NCBI GenBank assembly: GCA_006538405.1
Contig: BJKQ01000012.1
Location: 903,001 to 967,000, forward strand
Direction: 5' to 3'
From: Hansfordia pulvinata
Taxonomy: Eukaryota; Ascomycota; Sordariomycetes; Xylariales
Length of the DNA stretch: 64,000 nucleotides
Shown here: piece after piece, positions 33,601 through 46,504 of the stretch
Position numbering within the stretch: position 1 is the first letter of the stretch
How the letters are laid out: the number at the start of each line of letters is the position of its first letter
Position numbers and translations under genes: made by a program
The notes under the pieces: model-generated
What the model was told of the DNA's origin: nothing
The model's input: only the letters and a program-made list of their open reading frames with translations
The model's database searches: none

Positions 33601-36600
33601 GCAATTTACGTTGAACCGGACGGCCCGCGCCAGCCGTATCCACGCCTAGGCCCCAGTGAGCGCCCCCCTGCGGCAAAAGCAACGATGCAATACGGGTACT
33701 CGTAAGCCAGAGCCAGCAATGCGCCATGCTGGGGTCGACGTCTCGCCCTGAATCGAAAGATGTTTGAGTGCTCGTACGAACAGAGGGCCAAGTTGGGCGC
33801 AGGGGAGATGGTGGGTGTCAACACCATCAATTTGTGAGGGCGACTGGTAGCGAAAATCAGTCGAACCCGACTGACTGACCCGGACTGCGGGATTCGTCGT
33901 GACTCGTCAAGCGAAATGTCCTTGCACGTGTACGAGTATGCTTGAAAAAGTAATACCCTGTTGTCATTGTTCCGACTGGAAAAGGGTCTTGTCTTGGCCT
34001 TGCTCGCACGTCGTGGTTGGCCGGCTAGATGTGCCTGATCTCTTCACCAACGACCGTGGGCAACAGTACTCATCTCTTCCGGCACCAATCTGCTTTGAGA
34101 AAGCAGACCAGGAGTGCCCCTGAAAGATGGAGGGCGGGCGACGCGAGGGGGCGAGGTGGGGCTGGCTTGCGCTGATCTGGTTTTGGTATGCGAGAGCTTG
34201 GCCATGCCCAGTTGTAACCAACAAGAGAACAATGGGCCACCGCTGTTGTATCCGTATGAGTATCTTTAGGATGGTCCCCACGAAAGAACGAGAAGCGTGT
34301 AGGGATGAGTCGTGTTGACCGGAGGCGCGCCGTATCGAGTCGTGTCGAGTCGTGTCAGCGTCGCGATATGTCGCGTCGTAGGAAGGGCACCTGCATGCAC
34401 ACTACCTGTAGGCTGCATCAGTGCTACTCATCTGCACAGATGGATAGGGCGGCGCGCACATGCACCCATACCTGCACCCGCGCTCCTGTCTGGGTTGGAA
34501 AAGCCTGCTTGTTCTCACAAGCCGAACCCTCACGTCAGTAGCACCTAATGCGGTGAGACATCAACAATCATCTGCTTGGAGTGCGGGTTCAAGAGTCTCT
34601 GGATAGGTGCAAGCCCAACCGTCCCGAGGCTTCACGAGGCGTGGCAGGGTCACTAGGCTTCGCAGCCGAGCAAGCAACGGGACGATGACCGTTCCAGTCA
34701 CGCCCGCCGCCAGAGTCCGAGTGGCGTTCGCAGAGCAAAGCGGGTCGATCAGATTCGACCGGGATCTCATTGTTGCCCCGGTCCACAGGGCGAGAGCACT
34801 CGCTTGGGTGGGCTGCCGTACTCGTAGCCACCTTACCGCAAGTCGGCTAGCCCTCTATCGCTGGAGCCGTCGAATGTTGTCCTCGTCCTCAGGGTTGAGT
34901 GGACGCGGCTGGTGGCGGCGGTACTCGCACGCTACGGAGCTCGCAGACCAGGATCAGCTCGATGGGCGTGGCCGACTGGGGGGAGGCGTGGGCGCCAGGC
35001 CGACTGACGATTGTCGGGGTCAGGAGAGTGGGGGAGTTCCACCGGCTCCCGTGGGCCCAGCCAGGACGGATGGACGGGCCAGGGAAGCCTGCTGTCGTTC
35101 TCGTGCTTGCAAGACCGTGAAGAATCTCGCATGCCGTACCTCGCGGCTTGCAGGGGAGGAGCTGGGGAGTTCTGGAGTTGGCCGGGGGCAGTCCTGTCCG
35201 GGCATATCGCGCCATCTTGACGAGACCAGGGCCCCTGGGCATAAGTACTCGTAGCCGGTTGTTCTCCTCCCGTCCGAAGGTCGTCGTCACAGGCTGACCG
35301 GCCCGGGCATCAAGAGACAGGGTGAGACGGAGCAAGTCGAGAGGCGGAGGGGGCTTCAGTTTGACTGTTGTGTACCGGAGGGTGGCGAGAAGGATGAGGT
35401 GAGTGCCGCGGAGGAGCCGAGAAGAGCACCGCCAAAATCAAGGCCCTAGAAGTCGCTGGAGTCGAGGTACTCGCTCATTCAACTTGGCTCTAGTGCACGT
35501 GGCGGACGAATGGCAGGATGGATGTATCGCTACTCCAGCATCAGAGCAGCCCGGCGCAGGGGGGACATTGGACGGATTCGCGTTGCAAAGGGCGACTCCC
35601 GACAAAGCGAACCTGCCCGCACTGGATGGATGGATGTCTTTGGCTGCGCTCCGCAGGTACCGGCGCCATTTCTGCTGGGTCAATCAGGTACGAGCTCGCA
35701 GGTCCACCAGCTGCATCTCCACTGCACCTGCTGCGTCTCGAGAACCTCCACCAGGACAGTGGAGGTTCCTGGGGCCCCATTTGGCTGCAGCTTGCAGCGT
35801 GAGGGCGGCGAAATGGTACATCGAGTCGAGTGCCCGCAGCTTTCTCGCAGGCCCTCATCTGGGCTGCATCCGCCTGCAGATGCAGGAGCCAACATGTATT
35901 GATGACCCGAGATGCTCGTATGTACATCCAAGGCGGCCACCCGGCCTGTACCGTCGATGGCGGAATGCCCCACGAGCGGTACATCTTCCGGCGCTGCGCA
36001 TGAGTAGCTCGCACCTGCTATCCCTGCCTCACGGCCGCAGGCAGGCAGGCACGAGTGCGTGGAGGCAGGCACCTGGGTGAGGTACCTATCGACTCGGGGT
36101 GGATGCGCAGCCGGGATGGAAAGCTTCACTGCAACCTCCAAGCCCTTGGCCCCTTGGCCGCCCAACGTCCGTCCAGCAGCGAGTCTCGCATTTCTGCCGT
36201 CAACGTCGTGGACAGCATCCACTGCGGGCGACGGCTTGATGCTCCAGGTGAGGCACCCGGTAATCCTCGAGATGTCCTCATCATAATCATTCCATTGCCC
36301 TGCCACTTGCCGTTGCCACCGCCCTGCTTGTCCCGTCATCGCCACGTCGTGCATTACGGATCTCTGTGCTCAAGACCCCCTTCGTCCCAGATACACCTGG
36401 GGCCTCGACGTCGCTTATATCTGCCCTCGGCCGACCCGACTCTCTGAAGGACGAAGACGCACAGACGACAGGCTTCCCCGTCTGAGCAACCCACCGACAA
36501 GGCCATAATTATACCCGTTCGCTGCGAGTGCTCGGTGCCGGCCGCATCCACCCCCGGACGAGCGCCAGGAACCTTGCCAGATTCCTCTGGAAGTGGTCAT

Positions 36601-37199
36601 ATCGGCGTGGCCCTCGCTCCTCGCACGGATCTACGAGTAAAGCCCCCCGGCACGAGCGCTGCCTGCGTGTCTGGCAGCCCTGCTTCTTTTGCTGCCCCGG
36701 ACCTGTCGTGCTCACTTAATGGTCTGCCTGTCTCGCCTTCTGCTTCTGGACGCTGGCCCCCCACATTTGCTTTTCTCGATCCCATCTCGGGCGACTTATC
36801 AAAACCCCCCCAAGACATACATCCTCGCGCAAAAAGACACAACCTGCGCCTCTTTCGCACAAGCAAAGAAATCAAGCCAGCAACCGGCCAGCACTGTCTC
36901 CCAAAAGTGCTCCAGCGGCGCGGTCTACCAGCCGCCCGATTGTACGAGTAGAGGCGCCCCTCCGTCCCGCCCCAGTCATACGAGTCCCAGGCGGCTGGAA
37001 ACCTCCTTCCATTGTGCCGGTGCTAGCTGGGCGGGCAACAAGGGCACAGGAGCAGACATTGACCGTCGACGCGCCGTCTCTCTTCTCCTTCTCTCTCTCC
37101 CCTACTTTCTTCCTGATCGACCTTTCCCAAAGGACCAACAGCACCACAGACTAAGCTAGCCCACTCGCCAAATACAACTTGACAGGCTGCATTGGCGAT
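27632..37199. other. Intergenic, about 9.6 kb, no supported gene
   Basis: Many overlapping open frames of 60-350 codons occur on both strands, including one of about 345 codons on the minus strand at 29539-30576. None has a recognisable domain or a coherent exon chain. The stretch carries many TACTCGTA or TACGAGTA octamers, a GTC run (31967-31993), CT runs (about 28740-28790) and a GTCGA/GTCGT pentamer array (about 34328-34376). It may contain non-coding RNA or unrecognised lineage-specific genes. Confidence 0.5.
31967..31993. repeat. GTC trinucleotide microsatellite
   Basis: Nine perfect GTC units, not within any supported gene. Confidence 0.9.
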
Positions 37200-38077
37200 C
37201 ACTCTGGCTCCTCCCCCCGACTACCACTAGCACGGGGTAGCTCGTGCTCTAGCTTGGCCCGACAGAACTGAGTGGACTGGACTGGGCCGGACCATAATCT
37301 TGGATCCCTCCGCCTTGCATAATTATTCTTTCCTGCCCGTCCTCGTCCCGTTGCTTGCCACTCTCCTTTTTGATATCCAAGAGACGCTGCCCCAGCTCTT
37401 CGTTGCTTTGCCTCACTCTCCTTCTCTTCTCGTTCGTTCATTCCTACCGTTCGTGCGTTCACTCGTACAGGACGAAACAGCTATCAGGTACGTTATTGCC
37501 GTTCTTCCTATTACCACTACTGCTGCTACTCCCTGTGCCTGGTGCTCGAGACAATGGATCATCGTCGCATCGGTATCGACCTGCGTCAACGACATTCCTC
37601 GTTGTTGCATGTGCCACTTGACCTCTGTTGCTCGTGTTCTTTCTTGAGCCTGTGCATTCCACCCCAGGCTGTGGCTTGACTTTGAGCGCCCAATGTTGGC
37701 GCCCATAATGGCTCCTCGTTCCACTACCCTCCCTTCATTCCACCAGGCAATTATTCGATACTACCGGTGCCCCTCCTGGGCAGACGCGACCTTGTGAGAC
37801 ATTGACGTGGCTTACTAACACGCCATTAGTCATTGCTATTCTCTCTGCCCCTCGTCTGTTTGGGCGCTCGTCAGAAGTCAGGTCAACAGGAAGACTTGCC
37901 TTCGCAACCGCAACCGCGCAAGTTGAGGCCCCGTGAGCTTCGGATTCGGCAAACGTGACCACTGGCAGTGCGCTTGCCTCTCGGAATCGGTAGAAGAAGC
38001 GAAGAAACGCGCTTTGCGCGAGGGATATCACCATTCTTTTCCCATGATTCCCCGCGGCTCTGCCGCACAGCAACAAC
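37200..38077 (+). promoter_or_regulatory. Promoter and 5' leader of the RasGEF gene, with a candidate leader intron
   Basis: Pyrimidine-rich sequence typical of fungal promoters and leaders, with no supported gene. A consensus donor, AG|GTACGT, is at 37488. A CTAAC branch-like word at about 37814, followed by a TAG acceptor at 37829, could end a leader intron of about 340 bases. Splicing here would remove several upstream ATGs. This is inferred from consensus sites only. Confidence 0.35.
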
Positions 38078-41000
38078 ATGCTGGATGAACAACCAATGCG
38101 GACGAGCCTTAAGGTGGCTCCTCTAGCGATCTCGAGGGAACAGGCGGAATACTTGGCTCAGCACAACAACGACGCGATGGACACCACCTCGACACACCCC
38201 TACTCCCACGGGAGGATCACGCCGCCAGCAACTCCCAGCAGCTCGCAAGAAGCACTGGTTTTCGAGCCGCCGCCGCCGCCGGTCTTTCACAACTTTCTGC
38301 GGGCTTTCTACGAATTCAAGCCGTCGTGCGACATGAATGACTCGACTGTCACCCTCCCGTTGAACGAAGGAGACGTGGTGTTGGTGCACTCTATTCACAC
38401 AAATGGTTGGGCGGATGGGACGTTGCTCATCTCAGGGGCAAGGGGCTGGCTGCCGACCAATTACTGCGAATCGTATGATCCCGAGGAGATGAGAAACCTG
38501 CTCAAGGCGCTCTTGAACTTCTGGGACCTGCTTAGGAGCACGGCGACCAACGACCAGGACATATTTGGAAACCAGGAGTTCATGAAGGGCATCATTGCCG
38601 GGGTTCGCTATCTTCTGGTAGGCATGCAGACGCTGAAGGGAGGAGGATTTGTTGCTGACTGATTACAGGAACGCACTCACTGCTTGACCCGCGAATCCCC
38701 CATCATCCAGAGGAACGACATGCTCCGGAAGAGCCGCAAGAACCTCTTGTCTGATTTGTCCTCGCTCGTCAAGATTGCCAAACAACTGTCGGAGACGCTG
38801 AGGAGGGGCTTGTGGCACATGGAGGAGGTCAACAACATGATTGACGAGATGATCCTAAAGGCATTCAAGATTATCGTGCGGAGCGTGCGCTTCCTGGACC
38901 TGCTTGACGAGGACCGCCGCATGCGGGCCCCCATGGGGATGACAATCATGGCGACCGTGGCCGAGGAGTCGACTGTACCGCCGACGCCCCCAGCCGATGC
39001 GATGGAGTTTGAGAAGCAGCAGCAGCAGACGCATGAGAGCGATCGTGAGGCGGGCCACGTGCCTATGCAAGTGGATGCGGCGACAGCACACGCCCAATCA
39101 AGTGACGAGGCACAGGCCAATGAGGCGGCTGGCAAGCGTTTATCCGCGTGCCCAGCCAACGTCACGACCACGGGCCACCGGACTTCGGCTAGCATCTCGC
39201 ACCGCGTGTCGCTGGCAGGCCCCTCCTCCTTCCAACCTCAGAACCTCGTCTCGGAGCGCCTCAACGCAAGCCATGACACCCTCCTGTCTTACCTGGGTTC
39301 CTTCCTCGGCCGCCTGCATTTCCAGAGCCGCTCCGAGCTGGCTCTGGCCGTCAAGCAATCTGTCGTCTCGGGCGGCCAGCTGCTCGCCGTCGTTAGCGTC
39401 GTTTGCGACCACAGCGACGTCGTCGACCCCGTGCGCCACGCTCGTGAGGCCATGTTCGACCGCATCCGCGACCTCGTCTACACCGCCCAGGACGTCCTTA
39501 CTACCGGCTGCACCGAGTACGGCGACGCCATCATGCCCCAGGACAACACGCGCCTCCACGGCGCTGCTACCGGCTGCGTCAAGGTGGCTGGCGAGTGTGT
39601 GGGCAAGTCGAAGTGGGTGCTTCAGCGCATAGGCGACTTCGAGTTTGAGCAGCAGGACTGGACCCTTGACCTCGATCTGTCGATCTTCGACCGGGTTGCC
39701 CAAGAGACCACTTCGAGTGGCAGGACCAGCCCCATTGCTACAAAGGCCTCGTCCACCGTTTCCACGCCGGGCCACTCCGTGCAGTCTTCCATTGACAAGC
39801 CTCTGCCTAACATTCCCGCGCCTATCCAGGAAATGCCCGAAGACCGCGACTCCAGCAACGTCTCGTCTCGACGCACTTCCTGCACCGAGCCCATGAGCGT
39901 CGATGAGCCCGAGACCCAGCCGCCGTCGCGCGTCTCGTCGCTCAGGCCATCGCTGCCGCCTCTCCCCAGACTCACTACCACCATCCCGCCCGAGGAGCCC
40001 TCCAGCCCCACAGAGAACTCGCATGACGAAGCCGAGTACCACAACTCTTTCCGCTCCGACATCATGACCGCTTCCAGCTGCGGTACCAACAGTACCTACC
40101 TGAGCCGCGACTCAGAGTCGAGCATTGTGTCGCAGACATCGACCCGCGCCACCACCCCCGACTCTGCGTTGGCTCCCAAGAACCAGCCTTCTCTTTCCAA
40201 CCTCAGCTCGACTGGCAGTGCTGGCACCAGCGAAGATGTCGACGAGGTGGAATCCAAGCTGATGGAGAAGACTTTCATCCACGAGCTGATGCTCAACAAG
40301 GAGCAGCAGGTCATTGGAGGCTCGCTGCCCGCCCTCATCGAGCAGATGACTCTGCACGGCACCACGCCCGACGCCACCTTCGTTTCCACCTTCTACCTGA
40401 CCTTCCGGTCATTCTGCTCGCCATCCCAGTTTGCCAACCTGCTTATCGATCGGTTCGACTACGTTGGCGAGACGCCACACACTGCTGACTCGGTTCGCCT
40501 GCGCGTCTTCAACGTGTTCAAGGGTTGGATCGAGTCTCACTGGCGAGAGTCGACCGACCGCGAGGCGCTGCCCATCATCGAGCAGTTCGCCGAGAACAAG
40601 CTCGTTCCTGTCCTGCCCCCGGCCGGCAAGAGACTTCTCGAGCTCACCAAGCGCGTGTCGGCCTCGGATGGCTCCCTGGTGCCGCGTCTTGTTTCATCCA
40701 TGGGAAAGACGAGCACTTCCATCTCGCAATACGTGCCCGCCGACACGCCCCTGCCGAACCCTGTCCTCTCCAGAACCGCGCAACAGATGCTTCACAACAT
40801 GAAGAGCGGCGGAACCGCTCCCGCCATTACCGACTTCGACGCCCTCGAGTTCGCCCGCCAATTGACCCTGAAGCAGATGAGCATCTTCTGTGCCATCTTG
40901 CCCGAGGAGCTCCTGGGCTCTCAGTGGATGAAGAAGGGCGGCGTCGACTCTCCCAATGTCAAGGCCATGTCCAGCTTCTCGACCGATCTGTCTAACCTCG

Positions 41001-41692
41001 TCGCCGACACCATTCTGCACCACCCCGAGGCGAAGAAGCGAGCCGTTGTCATCAAGCAATGGATCAAGATTGCCGACAGGTGCCTGGAGCTGCGCAACTA
41101 CGATGGCCTGATGGCCATCATCTGCAGCCTCAACAGCTCTGTCATCAGCCGTCTCCGCAAGACCTGGGATTTAATCAGCTCCAAGCGCCGTGACGTTTTG
41201 AGGAACCTCCAGGCCATTGTCGAGCCAGCCAACAACAACAAGGAGCTTCGTGGCCGTCTTCAGGGCCATGTCCCCCCGTGTCTCCCTTTCCTCGGCATGT
41301 TCCTTACGGATCTCACCTTTGTCGACATTGGAAACCCTGCTACGAAGCAGCTGCAAGGGGCCTGCACGGACGAGTCCGCACTGACCGTCGTCAACTTTGA
41401 CAAGCACACGCGCACTGCCAGAATCATTGGAGAGCTGCAGAGATTTCAGATCCCCTACCGACTGCTCGACATTGCCGACATGCAGGACTGGATCCAGGAC
41501 CAGATTGTCCGCGTCAAGGAAGCCGACCAGAGCAACGTCCAGAGAGAATACTACCGCAAAAGCCTGCTCCTCGAGCCTCGCGAGTCGATTCCTCGGACCC
41601 CCGTCGAGGCACCGCCACCAAGCGCCGCCCAGAAGACGGATCTTTTTGGCTGGATCTCGAGAGACCGCCACAACACTACTGCCGCACAGTAG
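38078..41692 (+). CDS. CDC25: Ras guanine-nucleotide exchange factor, Cdc25 family (SH3-REM-RasGEF)
   Basis: This protein activates Ras by GDP/GTP exchange, upstream of cAMP/PKA or MAPK signalling at the plasma membrane. Exons are 38078-38617 and 38669-41692. The 51-base intron (GTAGGC...TTACAG) keeps the frame (GVRYLL then ERTHCLTRES), giving 1187 residues. Residues about 74-135 are an SH3 domain (RAFYEFKP...LNEGDVVLV...GWLPTNYCE). The middle is serine- and proline-rich. A RasGEF N-terminal (REM) domain begins near residue 715 (FIHELMLNKEQQVIGGSLPA...FYLTFRSFCSP). The catalytic Cdc25 domain covers about 900-1150 (DALEFARQLTLKQMSIFCAI, VPPCLPFLGMFLTDLTFVDI, RIIGELQRFQIPYRLL). The architecture matches fungal Cdc25-type GEFs rather than Bud5-type. 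Which Ras it serves is not visible. Confidence 0.94.
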
Positions 41693-44600
41693 TCGAACGC
41701 GAACATGTTCAACTTTGATATTTCTACACCACTTTGTGCTTTTCACAGTCGTTGGCATATGGCAGCAAGCCATATGTATTGATACCCACCTGGATTTTAT
41801 TTTGTTACGCACATCTCTTATGACGTTTTGGATTTATCTCATGACGGCCTGGCTATACCATTATCGATTCCGCCTATTCAGCACGTACCGGCGTTTAGGG
41901 GAGGCGACCAGCCACGCCTTGAATTTTTTATCGATTTCCTTTTGAGGGGGGAGTTGAAGGGATTTGTCCTGGGCTTGTGCCATGCCAGGGCAATGGCGAA
42001 CACGGGGTGTCCCTGTACAACTTGTATATCAGCCCGCAGGGGCACTGTTCCACTTGGAGGAGCGGGAAAGAAAGAATATTTGGATCAATCCGGTTAACAA
42101 AAAGGGATAGGCAGGGAAAAGAACGGGAGGTTGAGCGTTTGGTTGGGTCGGTTGGGTATGGTTGCTTGTCGTTTTTTAAGAGTCACGGATGTGATGAGAG
42201 TTTGCCATGGCTCACGCCGACATGGATAGGCAACCAAGATAGCATGACCACCCGGTCGATAGCTTCGAGAATTCAGCTTTGATGACAACAAACAAGCCTT
42301 TGATTTTCTGTCGAGTGCAATGCATCCCAGTTGCCACTGACAGCTGAGACCCAGATCGTATTGGCCAAGCCCCGTGTGCTGTCGCTGGGCAAGACCGAAG
42401 TCAGCAAGTTCCTGGTAGGGTCGGGGCGAAGCGAATGTCTGGATCTGCCTGCACGTAACCTCCCGTACGCCGCTATGGGCTGGGCACTGGACATGGACAC
42501 CGGTGTCGCATGTGGCCGTCTGAGCCTGGGGCTCATGATGTTGAGTTGGAGGTGAGCCAAGTGGCAGGGGACACATGAGGACAGCCAACGCTGCGTCGGC
42601 GTACGGAGGACTCTAGCCAGCGTGGGCCCCGAAACAGTCGTGCAAGTTGAGGCGGGGCGGTGCGCTGGCGCAGAGCGAGGAATGGAGAAGTTGGCCAAGG
42701 TGCGTCCGGGGAGACGATGGCAGTGGTAGGCTTGGTAGGGCACGGCATCTCCGTCGCCGGCTGACCAGAGAGCCAGATCCCGAGAGAGGAAGATAAGATG
42801 GCATCTGGGAGTCGCAAAGGCGCCCACCCACACAGACGGCTGCCGCCCTGATCGGGTCACCGAGCCCCATCAGCTTATCATTGACAGGGCAAGTTCGAGC
42901 TTGGGGGGAGCTGGCTCAGCCCAGTGCCGGCCAGCCAGCTGCTGAGCCACTGCCCGGGCTGGGCGCGACGGATAGGTGTAGACAGGCTCGTCACTGCTTC
43001 AAGGTGCTGTGTGTGTCTATCTTGTCTCGCTTCTGTTTACCAGGGCCGTCCCCTTTTTCTCTTCTCCTCCCTTGTTGCTATCAAGCGTCCCAATTCTCAA
43101 GCCCGCCGAATTTTCCAGATGAGACCGGCAGCGAACCTGAGCGCCTTTACCGCAGTAGAATGATGTTCCCCTCTGCCTTGTTGGGTAAGGTACCTACTCG
43201 TGCGTATGTGCGTAGGGCCAAGCAACCTTTTCGAAAGACCACAGTAGAGCAAAGTCAGGTAGTACTCGTAGGTAAAGCAGGGATAAGAAAGCAAAACCCC
43301 ATTCGTGATCTCCGAACCATGACAAGGGGGGGGGGGGTTCCCCGTCTTCTGACCAGGTTCTAGCTGTGGTTTGTGGAGCCGACACCCGCACCAACAGACA
43401 GCCCGAGGGCGGTATACTCGCAGGCTTCGACCTTTTTTGCTTTCTCCCCCCCCCTCGGGCCGCGCCGCGCGCGATCAAGATGCTTGTCAGCGCACAGATC
43501 AGTTGTTGATTACCTACCTAGTCTCTGTTCTGCGCGTAGTCGTACGAGTACTGGCGGCAGACCCCGAGCCACGCACCAAAGGGGGAAACGAGACGGTGCT
43601 CCATCACGAGTAAGCCGATTCTCCCCAGGGGGCGGGACGGTGAAGGCACCGCGTACTGGAAGTCCCGTATTCGCGCATGCATGCGTGCGTTACTCCGCAG
43701 GCCCTACCCACGTACAGGCGGAAATCGAACAGGGACGCCTCGCCGCTGTCATGTGGGAACATGGAATTCTGCCCATGCTGGTTTCTTTTTCTCCTTTCTC
43801 CCTTGCCATCATCTTTGGCTTTGAAATCGCCTTGGACGACACGAGCTGAGATGAGCTCCCGCCCCCCAAGTTTTGGTGTTTGCCGCTTGGCATGCAGGAG
43901 ACGGGCGGGATAAGTTCTCGGTTGGTCGGGCGGGCAGCAGACCCTCGGCCAGCGCAGAAGGGAAAACGGCCGGTCGGCCGGTGCCGAGCGCCGCCCTTGC
44001 GGCGCGCCACAGCCACGATTCTTTCTCGGTCTTGCCGATCCCTTGCGCGTCGTGCGGTGCGGCTGGGTGCCTCCTACTCGTAGGGCTGCCGCTCTCGCCG
44101 GTGTCGTGCCCTCTGCCATCCTGCTGAGCCGTGCTGAGCTGTGCCAAGCTGCTCTGGGCTGCTCTGGGCTGGGCTGGGGCGGCCGGGCGCTGTCAGCACA
44201 TCATTTGCGAGCATGTAGGCGGCGCGCCCAGCCTATCCTTCTGGGGGAAGAAAGGACAAGACAGGGCTTTGATTTCCCTTCTTCAGGTTTCCCAGTCGCG
44301 CGCAAACACGCCAATGGAACCATGGATAGGCCGTAGGTGACGTGGTTGGCTTCGGCAACGACACCCGACGGCGTTCTCCGCCTGCCCGCCTGTCTCCTCT
44401 GCTTTGCTGCTGGTACTCTGTCTCCTTGGGAAAACAGAAGGTGCGGATGGCATGTTGTCCAAGAAGCCCGCCAAGGTGATGGGGTCACTGCCATGGACTT
44501 TCCTACCGCCTCACTCCCTCCTCGTCCGGCTATCCTGGTTCGTGGTGGTAGGCTCCGAGAGCAGGTAGGCTGACAGCCGGGCAAATGCATCGCAACGTCG

Positions 44601-46504
44601 TTGGGCATCGATCACATTGAAGGATCGGCCGTGGGTTACGGCCGCGATAGAGGAAGCGGACAAAAAATATACGATATGACGGCGTGTTATGTGTCTCATG
44701 CGCGGATGAACACAGTCGACAAAGGATTTCGACAGGGCGGACAGCCAGGTGCGCGCACGCGCCCGCCCGCGCATATCCAGACCTGGTTCCTAATGCGGCG
44801 CAGTGTGACGCCAGCGCCGCTGTGTGGTGCGACGGCGAGGTGCCAAGTGCAAGGAATGATGTCGAAATGTAGGTCGGGAGGTGACGGCGTGAGCACTGGC
44901 GTCAAAGGGCCGACAAGCCTGTCGGTCCTGGCGAAAGAGAAAGTCTCCCTCTCGAAGGCCAGAACCAGCCAAGCAGCCGTCAGCAAACGTGGGCCATCAC
45001 ACACGCATACGAGGGTGCCGAGATGCGCAGCGCAGCCCAGCACTGCTTGCATGTGCCTGCGGGTGTCCGGTCAAGCTTGCCGTGGTACCAGCACCATGCG
45101 ACGACACCGACCGAGTCAGTGTGGGCATGTGTGCTGTGCTCTGCGAGCCGGTCTTCTCCCCGTAACTGGAAGTCAGCACCGGCACTTCCCATCACCTCGT
45201 CAGTCAGTCGACATCAAGTCCTTCGCGCTGAGAGGCCCCGAGGAACGGGCGGCTTTTGTGCCAACGTGTGTGTGTGTGTGTGCGAGCGTTTGCGTGCGTA
45301 CGTGGGCGTTGCGCGTCTGTGTGCGTGTGCGCTGCTGGGTGCGCTACTTGAGGCCCCCGGCCCCCTGCTCGCAGCTCCCTGGGCAACCCCCCCTCCCCTG
45401 TCTGTATGCTTCGTCTCGTCTGTCGTGATTCGTTGGTGCGGTGCCCAGGACGCCAACTTGTGGGCAGGGATCACGGCTCACGGATGCGCCGCATCGCTGC
45501 CACGCCCATGAAGAGGGACTCTTTGCGCAAGAGGCCGCGCTCCAGCCAGACAGCAAGCACTCATCACATACACACAACACAGGACGCAACTCGCTGCGGG
45601 CCCGCCTGTCCCGGGCTGACAGGTCGATCCGGCGTGCCACAGCCGCCTGTCGGTCGACGTCTCTTCGTGTCCCCCTCCATCTCCGATGCGCCCCTCCGCA
45701 CGCCCGCATCGCACCCGTCATGCGCCGTTGGCCTAGGCAAAGCCGGCGTGCGACGGCGTCATGCCGACCCGGGAAATGGCAGACCGCCCTCACAGCCTTG
45801 TCCGCTGGCCCAGGATCGGGGAGCGGGGGGGAGAGAGAGGAGCTAGCTGGGTAGCTACCTTAGCCAGCTGGGTATAGCTGACGGGTTAGATATAATGTCA
45901 GCCGCCGCACCAGGGTCTGGGAGGGGAGGGGGGGAGGTGGTAGGCGGGCCGCCGAGATGAGCGAACAAGGGCACCATATCGTCGAAATTTGTTGTTCTTC
46001 CCAGCCCATCCGCCCAGATCCCCCCTGTTAACGACCTCGTCCCCGGATCTCGCCCAGGCGGGCCATACTGACAACCCTTTCTTCCGCGTGCTTGCGTTTT
46101 GGTGGTGGCCGACGTGTGCGATGCTCGGGCAGTGCCAATCCAGGTTCCCACAACCTCAAACCGCAAGGCGCCGTTGACACCGGGTCCCGCGCATCAACAA
46201 ACCATCATTCACTCTACCGCTCTCATCGCTGTTGCAATATCGCCGTTCCGATCCCCACGAGTTTGCTTGCGATCAGGGGACACCGCGTCGGGGGAAGCCA
46301 CACCTCAAAGCTGCCTGCGAAACACAGCTTTTGATCTTCGACGCCAACTGAACCAATTTTGCATTTTTCGACGACGCGAGTGGGCACGACGCTCACGTGC
46401 CAGCGAGCACGCCATCCAGAAGGAAAACGAGTCGAATTTGAATCATCAAGGTTAGGAACGGCCGTGTTAGGGCGGGCTATTCCGGCACGACGGCGACGCC
46501 CATC
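41693..46504. other. Intergenic, no supported gene
   Basis: 3' flank of the RasGEF gene, then about 4 kb of GC-rich sequence with TACGAGTA words (43263, 43543 and 44075), a G run near 43326-43338, a CTGGGCTG array near 44130-44180 and a GT run near 45263-45282. Open frames here are short or low-complexity. The last part is the upstream region of the PTH11-like gene. Confidence 0.5.

Noticed and set aside
17889..38077. Secondary-metabolite cluster, CRISPR array or intact transposon in the gene-poor block
   Set aside because: No polyketide synthase, NRPS, P450, transposase or reverse transcriptase motif was seen. The repeats are simple sequences without the spacer pattern of CRISPR.
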